64,000 bases of DNA, from NCBI RefSeq assembly GCF_017301735.1, contig NZ_CP071090.1, forward strand, positions 3,090,001-3,154,000. The letters run 5' to 3'. This document shows positions 59,322-64,000 of this stretch, piece by piece. Position 1 is the stretch's first letter, and the number at the start of each line of letters is the position of its first letter. Under the pieces are notes generated by a model, which was not told the DNA's origin, did not search any database, and saw only the letters and a program-made list of their open reading frames with translations. The position numbers were made by a program, and so were the translations under genes. Source of the stretch: Pyxidicoccus parkwaysis. Its GTDB lineage: Bacteria; Myxococcota; Myxococcia; Myxococcales; Myxococcaceae.

Positions 59322-60806
59322 ATGCGCCTCGAACTTCGTCTCGACCAGCAGCGCTTCGTGGTCCAGGAGCCCATCCCGTTGCTCCTGCGCTTCACCAATG
59401 GCGACCGTGAGGTTGCCTTTCCGCGAGACCACGAGTCCGGCGAGGTGGTGACGCTCACCGTCCGCCACGCGGAGGGCCACGCCCTCGGCAGCTTCGATGG
59501 CTACTCGCAGGACCAGCGCCTCGGCCTCGAGCCGTCGCCCCAGCCGCAAGAGGCAATGGCGGTGGGGCGGCTGCCTCCTGGGGCACAGCTCGACTGGACC
59601 GCGGACCTGTGCAGCTATGTCGACCTCTCCGTGCCCGGCCGCTACGTCGTCGAGGCCGTGCTGGACTTCCACCCCGGTGGCGTGCGAGCCCGCTCGTCCC
59701 CCGCGGAATTCGAAGTGGTCGCCAACCACCTCCAGGATTTCGACGCGCTGCTCGACGCGGTCGCGACTCCGGTACTGCACACCGTGCAGGTGCACGAGGA
59801 TGCTCGCGGCACGATGCTGCTCGTGCACGCCCGCGCGATGCTTGCCCCGTCAGGGACCTGGAGCGGCGGTGTGATGGCGGTGCCGCGTGGCACACGGCCC
59901 CGAATCGCGGTGGCGGACTTCACCACGCGGACCACCTTCGCGCACGACTTCGCCCGCTGGCTTGCCTGGACGACGGGCCCCGACACGCTCGCGCTGCGGC
60001 GCTTCTCTGACTCGGGCTGGGGGCCGCTGCGCGAGCATCCGCTCCCCGGGCAGGGCGCGGTGCTCGTCGGCCGGCCCATCTCCCACGCCGACGGCGGGCT
60101 CTCGGTGCTCCTCGCCGAGCCCGGTGATGCGGGCTCCTGGCGCGTCGCCGCCGCGACCTTCGCGTCCAGCGGCGAAGCAGTGGGCGAGGTCTCCCTGGCG
60201 CACGTGCCGGCGCAGCCCCATCCCGCCGTCACCGTGGGCGCCCGTGGCTCGGCGTTCGTCCTCGCTGGCCAGAAGGGCGCCCTGCCGCTGGTGCTCCTCA
60301 GTCTCGCGGGCCGTGATGCGGCGTCGTCCACCGTGCTCGACGAGGCAACGCTGCTCCAGGGCCTTCCGGCGGGCACGTCACTGACACCCGTGGCGGTGCT
60401 GGGAGTCGGCCTCGAGCGTGGCCTCCGGCGCGACGTGGCCGGCGCGGAGATGCTCGCGGCCGTGCTGCTGGCCCAGGGCGAGCGCCTCGGGCTGTGGCTC
60501 GGCGCGGCTCGGTGTGACGAGCGGGGCGCGACGGAGGCCTGGCGGGCGCGCGTCGTGGACATCCCACCGGGCCTGCTCGACGCCGGGGAGTCCCTGGCCC
60601 AGGTCGCGCTCTTGTCCGAGGTCACCGGCAAGGTGGCCGCGCTGCTCGTCACGTCGCGTGGGCGCATCTTCGATTGCGGCGCGCGTGGCGTGACACTGCT
60701 CGCGGAGCTCGAGCCGTCGGTCGCCCGCTGCAGCTCGCTCGTGGTGCTCGACGGCAAGGTCCGGCACGTGCTGCCGATAGCGTCTCGCGGCCTCGTGGTG
60801 GACTGA
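59322..60806 (+). CDS. Third gene of the effector-like operon, unknown function
   Basis: 494 residues, start 4 nt after the previous stop. Residues ~1-130 form an Ig-like sandwich (RFVVQEPIPLLLRFTNGD, LDWTADLCSYVDLSVPGRYVV). The rest has repeated strands of seven-bladed-propeller character (AVLVGRPISHADGGLSVLLAEPG, GSAFVLAGQKGALPLVLLSL, VAALLVTSRGRIF), so a beta-propeller is plausible. No catalytic motif or signal peptide. Tight packing with the two upstream genes implies a common role, possibly immunity, cargo or accessory; none can be demonstrated. Confidence 0.6.
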   Translation: MRLELRLDQQRFVVQEPIPLLLRFTNGDREVAFPRDHESGEVVTLTVRHAEGHALGSFDGYSQDQRLGLEPSPQPQEAMAVGRLPPGAQLDWTADLCSYVDLSVPGRYVVEAVLDFHPGGVRARSSPAEFEVVANHLQDFDALLDAVATPVLHTVQVHEDARGTMLLVHARAMLAPSGTWSGGVMAVPRGTRPRIAVADFTTRTTFAHDFARWLAWTTGPDTLALRRFSDSGWGPLREHPLPGQGAVLVGRPISHADGGLSVLLAEPGDAGSWRVAAATFASSGEAVGEVSLAHVPAQPHPAVTVGARGSAFVLAGQKGALPLVLLSLAGRDAASSTVLDEATLLQGLPAGTSLTPVAVLGVGLERGLRRDVAGAEMLAAVLLAQGERLGLWLGAARCDERGATEAWRARVVDIPPGLLDAGESLAQVALLSEVTGKVAALLVTSRGRIFDCGARGVTLLAELEPSVARCSSLVVLDGKVRHVLPIASRGLVVD

Positions 60807-60877
60807 CGCTAAAGGACTTCTCCTTCGAAGTGGGCCGCCCACCGCGCGAGGCGCGCCCTGCCAGATGGTGGGGTGAA

Positions 60878-61106
60878 CGGCTTCACGCTTACCGGCTGCG
60901 CTTGCTGGCAAGGCACCTCTTCGCACCGGCGGGCAAGCCGGACTTCCCACCGACGGACGAGCTGGTGAAGCGGCTGGTCGCCTACGGCTGGCCGGGCAAC
61001 GTGCGCGAGTGGCAACAACATCTCCGAGGTGGCGCGCACTGCGAGGCTCGCGCGCAGCCGCGTGCATGGTTTGCTCAATCGGTACGGATTGAAGGGCGGA
61101 AATTGA
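60878..61106 (+). pseudogene. Decayed C-terminal remnant of an NtrC-family sigma-54 activator
   Basis: In one frame the sequence reads ...LARHLFAP, then GWPGNVREW (the conserved WPGNVREL of AAA+ activators), while a different frame a few bases further reads NNISEVARTARLARSRVH and LLNRYGL, the FIS-type helix-turn-helix that ends such regulators, followed by TGA at 61104-61106. The two parts are in different frames and the ~45 residues normally between them are missing. No upstream AAA+ core was seen, so this is a remnant. Confidence 0.6.
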
Positions 61107-61735
61107 TATTGATGGTGCCGGAATAAGGACTGCGTTCTCTCCGGGATTAGCCCCCTTTATGATGCGCGCCAGTGCGGCGCCGAGCCGGAGCACCCTGACG
61201 GAAACGTGGCGCCCGGCGACAGGGATGTGACGGCCCTGTTGTTGTTGGGTTTCGTGTCCGATTGGACTGTCATTGTCGATGTAAGGCTTCGGCCAGAGTG
61301 TCCTTCCTTCATGGTCGCGATTGGGCGCCATGCTCGAGTCATTGCCAGCAGGTCCGTACTGTGCGTGCGCGTGAATAGATTGAAGGGCCCGCGCTGTTCG
61401 GGGGAGGGGTGTGGCGGAGGACCCGGGCCGAAGCGGGTTGCGGCTCCATCAGGACAAGGAATGTGAGGGATTTTCCGGCAATCATGGTCACTGTAATTGT
61501 CCGCTCCCCGCAGTGACGAAGTTCAGTGGCTACGCGGAACCACGTATTTACATACAAGCTCAGCCACATAAGGTGCGCCCGCTTCGAGAGCCCATTGGAG
61601 TGAGCCGAAATACCCACTGATGCTGTTGCGTTGCCGTGCTGTGCGACAGTCTTTGGCGGACGTGTATCTATTTGTTTTCAAGGTGCTGCGGCCCATCAGG
61701 ATGGGACGGCGGTTTTGTATCAACTGAGAGACACC
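61107..61735. other. 629-base intergenic region before the NRPS gene
   Basis: No convincing gene is visible; short ORFs on both strands lack codon structure and recognisable sequence. The part nearest the NRPS is comparatively AT-rich (61536-61570 and 61660-61680), with TATCTA at 61665-61670 as a possible -10 element and a GAGAG ribosome site before ATG 61736. It presumably carries the NRPS promoter. Confidence 0.4.
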
Positions 61736-64000
61736 ATGCAGACGACCAACAAGGACAAGCTGGGAGACGCCGGTCCGCGGAGTGGCTGGACGTCAACTGT
61801 GTCGCACCATTCCGGTCAGCAGTCCGCCCGGATGACTCACGCCCAGGAGAGTCTCTGGCTTCTCCACAAGCTGGCTCCCCAGCCCGCCTACAATGAGCCT
61901 CGCGCGTTTCGCATCTCGGGCCCGCTGCGCGTGGAGCTCCTGCGCGAGGCCCTGCGCCTCGTCGCCGAGCGCCACGCCGCCCTGCGAACGACCTTCGAGG
62001 AGACCCGTGATGGCTTGCGCGCCGTGGTTCACGCGCAGGTCCCGGACTGCACCGAGGTCATCGACCTTCGTCACCTGCAGGAGCCGGCGGCTTCGCAGCG
62101 GGCCGAAGCGCTCCTCGACGAGCACTACCGCCGCCCGTTCTCGTTGGACCAGGGGCCGCTCCTGCGCGCGCTCGTCGTGCAGCTCCCCGGAGGGGAGAGC
62201 CTGTTCGGCTTCACCATCCACCACCTCGCCACGGATGGCTGGAGCTTCGGAGTCATCATCGGTGAGCTCGGTGCCCACTACCGCGCACTGACGCTGACGG
62301 GCGGGCCCGCGGCGCTACCGCCCCTCGCCAGCCAGTACACCGACTACGCGGAGCGCTCTCGCGAGGCCTATGAGCGGGGCGAGCTCGACGAGACGCTCGC
62401 CTTCTGGAAGCGCAGGCTCGAGGACGGCCCCGGGCTGCTGACGCTGCCCACCGACAGGCCGCGCCCGGCGGTGCAGACCTTCAACGGTGCGACGTGCTCC
62501 GTCACCGTGCCGAGGAGCCGGCTCACCCCCCTCGTCGACCTCTGCCGCCGCGAGTGCGGCAGCACCGAGTTCCTGGTGCTGATGTCCGCCTACGCGGCCC
62601 TGCTCTGGCGCTACACCGGACAGGACAAGGTCGCGGTCGGCACCACCCTCCTGAACCGCGAGGACGCGGACTCGTTGGATGGGGTGGGGTGCTACGTCAA
62701 CACCGCGGCCCTGCTCTTCGGCCTGGACGAGAACACGACCTTCAGGTCCCTCCTGGCCCGGGGCACGGAGGACTGGGCCGGCGTCCTCGCGCACCAGGAC
62801 GCGCCCTTTCCCAAGGTCCTGGAGCGGCTCGGGGTCGCGCATGATCCCAGCCACAGCCCGGTCTTCCAGACCATGATGACCGCGCTCGGCAAGCCGAAGA
62901 AGCTCGACCTGGGCAAGGGCTTCACGTGCACGCCCCACAGCATCCGCCGTGTCGCCGCGAAGTTCGAGCTCCTCGTCTTCGTCTCCGAGCTCGAGGACGA
63001 GGTCGAGCTCGAGGTGGAGTTCAATACCGACCTCTTCGACCGGAGCACCGTCGAGAGGATGCTCTCCCACTACGTCCATCTGCTCGAGCAGCTCGCCTCC
63101 AATCTCGACACGCCTGTCTCCCGCGTCTCCATCCTGCCGGAGCCCGAGCGACGTCTCCTCGAGGCGTGGAACGACACGCGGGTGGAGGTCCCTCGCAAGA
63201 CGGTCATCGATGCCTTCGAGGAGCAGGCGGCGAAGACTCCCGATGCCATCGCGGTCGAGTTCGAGGACCGCACCCTGACCTACGCGGAGCTCCACCGGCT
63301 GACCAACCGTGTCGCCCGGGCGCTGCTCGCGGCCCAGGCCCCCTCGGTCGGGTTCGTCGGCGTGTACATGGAGCGGTCCATCGACATGGTGGTGAGCCTG
63401 GTCTCCATCGTGAAGGCGGGCCTGGCGTACGTGCCCATCGACCCGGAATACCCCGCGGACCGCATCCGCTACATGCTCGAGGACTCGCAGGTATCGCTGG
63501 TCCTCACCCAGGAGCACCTCGTACCCGCGCTGTCGAGCAGCTCCGCCAGGCCGGTGACGCTCGCCGGACTGGTGCACGGCCGCGAGGACGACAGCGACGT
63601 GGAGCGCTCGCTGTCGTTCGATTCCCGCGCGTACATGATCTACACGTCGGGCTCGACCGGGCGTCCCAAGGGCGTCATCAACCGGCACGGCTCGCTCTTC
63701 AATCGCCTGTACTGGATGCAGTCCGAGTATCCGCTCACCGGCGCGGACCGCGTGCTGCAGAAGACTCCGTTCAGCTTCGACGTCTCCGTCTGGGAGTTCT
63801 TCTGGCCCCTGATGTACGGCGCGCGCATCGTCGTGGCCAGGCCCGGCGGCCACCGCGACGCGGAGTACCTCAAGCAGCTCATTCGCGACAGGCACGTCAC
63901 CACGCTGCACTTCGTGCCGTCGATGCTCAGCGTCTTCCTGGAGGAGGAGGACCTGGCGGCCTGCTGCGGCTCGCTGCGCCAGGTGTTCTGCAGCGGCGAG
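61736..64000 (+). CDS. Nonribosomal peptide synthetase, first condensation and adenylation domains (partial)
   Basis: The frame from ATG 61736 is open to the window end (755 residues visible). After a ~35-residue lead, residues ~35-460 form a condensation domain: MTHAQESLWLL (C1), HHLATDGWS (C3, active His at 162-163), VGCYVNTAALL (C5), HQDAPFPKVLERLG (C6). Residues from ~480 form an adenylation domain: LTYAELHRLTNRVAR, AYVPIDPEYPADRIRYML, YTSGSTGRPKG (A3), FSFDVSVWEFFW (A4). Binding-pocket residues readable are D235, V236, W239 (from FDVSVW), H278, F299 and S301 (GrsA numbering), a DVWHFS code typical of serine-activating domains. The remaining code positions, PCP and later modules lie outside the window. 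Confidence 0.92.
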   Translation, partial: MQTTNKDKLGDAGPRSGWTSTVSHHSGQQSARMTHAQESLWLLHKLAPQPAYNEPRAFRISGPLRVELLREALRLVAERHAALRTTFEETRDGLRAVVHAQVPDCTEVIDLRHLQEPAASQRAEALLDEHYRRPFSLDQGPLLRALVVQLPGGESLFGFTIHHLATDGWSFGVIIGELGAHYRALTLTGGPAALPPLASQYTDYAERSREAYERGELDETLAFWKRRLEDGPGLLTLPTDRPRPAVQTFNGATCSVTVPRSRLTPLVDLCRRECGSTEFLVLMSAYAALLWRYTGQDKVAVGTTLLNREDADSLDGVGCYVNTAALLFGLDENTTFRSLLARGTEDWAGVLAHQDAPFPKVLERLGVAHDPSHSPVFQTMMTALGKPKKLDLGKGFTCTPHSIRRVAAKFELLVFVSELEDEVELEVEFNTDLFDRSTVERMLSHYVHLLEQLASNLDTPVSRVSILPEPERRLLEAWNDTRVEVPRKTVIDAFEEQAAKTPDAIAVEFEDRTLTYAELHRLTNRVARALLAAQAPSVGFVGVYMERSIDMVVSLVSIVKAGLAYVPIDPEYPADRIRYMLEDSQVSLVLTQEHLVPALSSSSARPVTLAGLVHGREDDSDVERSLSFDSRAYMIYTSGSTGRPKGVINRHGSLFNRLYWMQSEYPLTGADRVLQKTPFSFDVSVWEFFWPLMYGARIVVARPGGHRDAEYLKQLIRDRHVTTLHFVPSMLSVFLEEEDLAACCGSLRQVFCSGE

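Noticed and set aside
61206..61466. An 86-codon plus-strand ORF in the gap before the NRPS.
   Set aside because: No ribosome-binding site, no recognisable sequence and poor codon structure compared with neighbouring genes.
62315..63910. A 531-codon minus-strand frame opposite the NRPS.
   Set aside because: Antisense shadow; the plus strand carries complete condensation and adenylation motifs.
1..64000. tRNA/rRNA genes, insertion sequences and CRISPR arrays.
   Set aside because: Reading both strands I saw no GTTCGAATC-type T-arm context, no transposase motifs with terminal repeats and no regularly spaced repeat array; a covariance-model and IS search would be needed to confirm absence.

Overview
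This window is very GC-rich (by eye) and comes almost certainly from a myxobacterium of the Myxococcus/Corallococcus/Pyxidicoccus group. Three things point there: a TIGR02265/DUF2378 paralogue (37581-38126), the many lipobox-bearing secreted proteins and hydrolases, and a duplicated-orphan permease (ADOP) operon with its PadR regulator, next to housekeeping genes such as hemB and an EF-G gene. I noticed no tRNA, rRNA, insertion sequence, phage or CRISPR array.

Layout. 1-317: start of a class II photolyase (runs off the left edge), with paired TACATGT repeats upstream. 624-10171: envelope and metabolic genes: a Pro/Gln-repeat membrane protein, DUF1015, a small-domain methyltransferase, a Tat-exported dimethylformamidase-like protein, an Omp85 barrel and a secreted protein. 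10210-11622: a peptidoglycan-binding/GH19-like lytic enzyme. 11703-14600: a three-gene ABC exporter operon on the minus strand. 14856-21225: hemB, DUF4177, RDD, a tandem ATP-grasp (D-Ala-D-Ala ligase-like) fusion, a P1/DmpA peptidase and a 38-residue basic protein. 21258-25728: lipoproteins, an AI-2E-type permease and a barrel protein. 25842-30505: ADOP permease/PadR and a divergent LysR/LysE pair.

The most unusual locus is 30518-33243, a compact minus-strand operon. It encodes an ATP-dependent RNA ligase, a Ham1/ITPase-like domain fused to an internally duplicated unknown domain, and an AbiEii-like nucleotidyltransferase. I read it as a candidate RNA-repair or RNA-conflict system. Downstream (33433-42524) lies a secretome block: an EEP-nuclease/lamin-tail lipoprotein, an M57 metallopeptidase with two LCCL domains, a Cys-rich membrane protein and a HELGH metallopeptidase lipoprotein. 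42604-44173 is an ECF sigma / NrsF-type anti-sigma / small SH3-like three-gene operon, joined by ATGA overlaps and preceded by an ECF-type promoter.

44289-56277 holds a membrane phosphoesterase, an FKBP lipoprotein, a cyclic-nucleotide-binding protein, an EF-G gene with a near-leaderless 33-codon upstream ORF, a 1124-residue lipoprotein, an alpha carbonic anhydrase, TerC and a spermidine-synthase-like protein. 56434-60806 is a tightly packed three-gene island whose central protein joins a peptidoglycan-binding fold to a zinc metallopeptidase, suggesting a delivered effector. After a decayed sigma-54 activator remnant, a nonribosomal peptide synthetase starts at 61736. It has a condensation domain and an adenylation domain whose visible code residues predict serine, and it runs off the right edge. 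Strong inverted repeats at most convergent gene junctions look like terminators.
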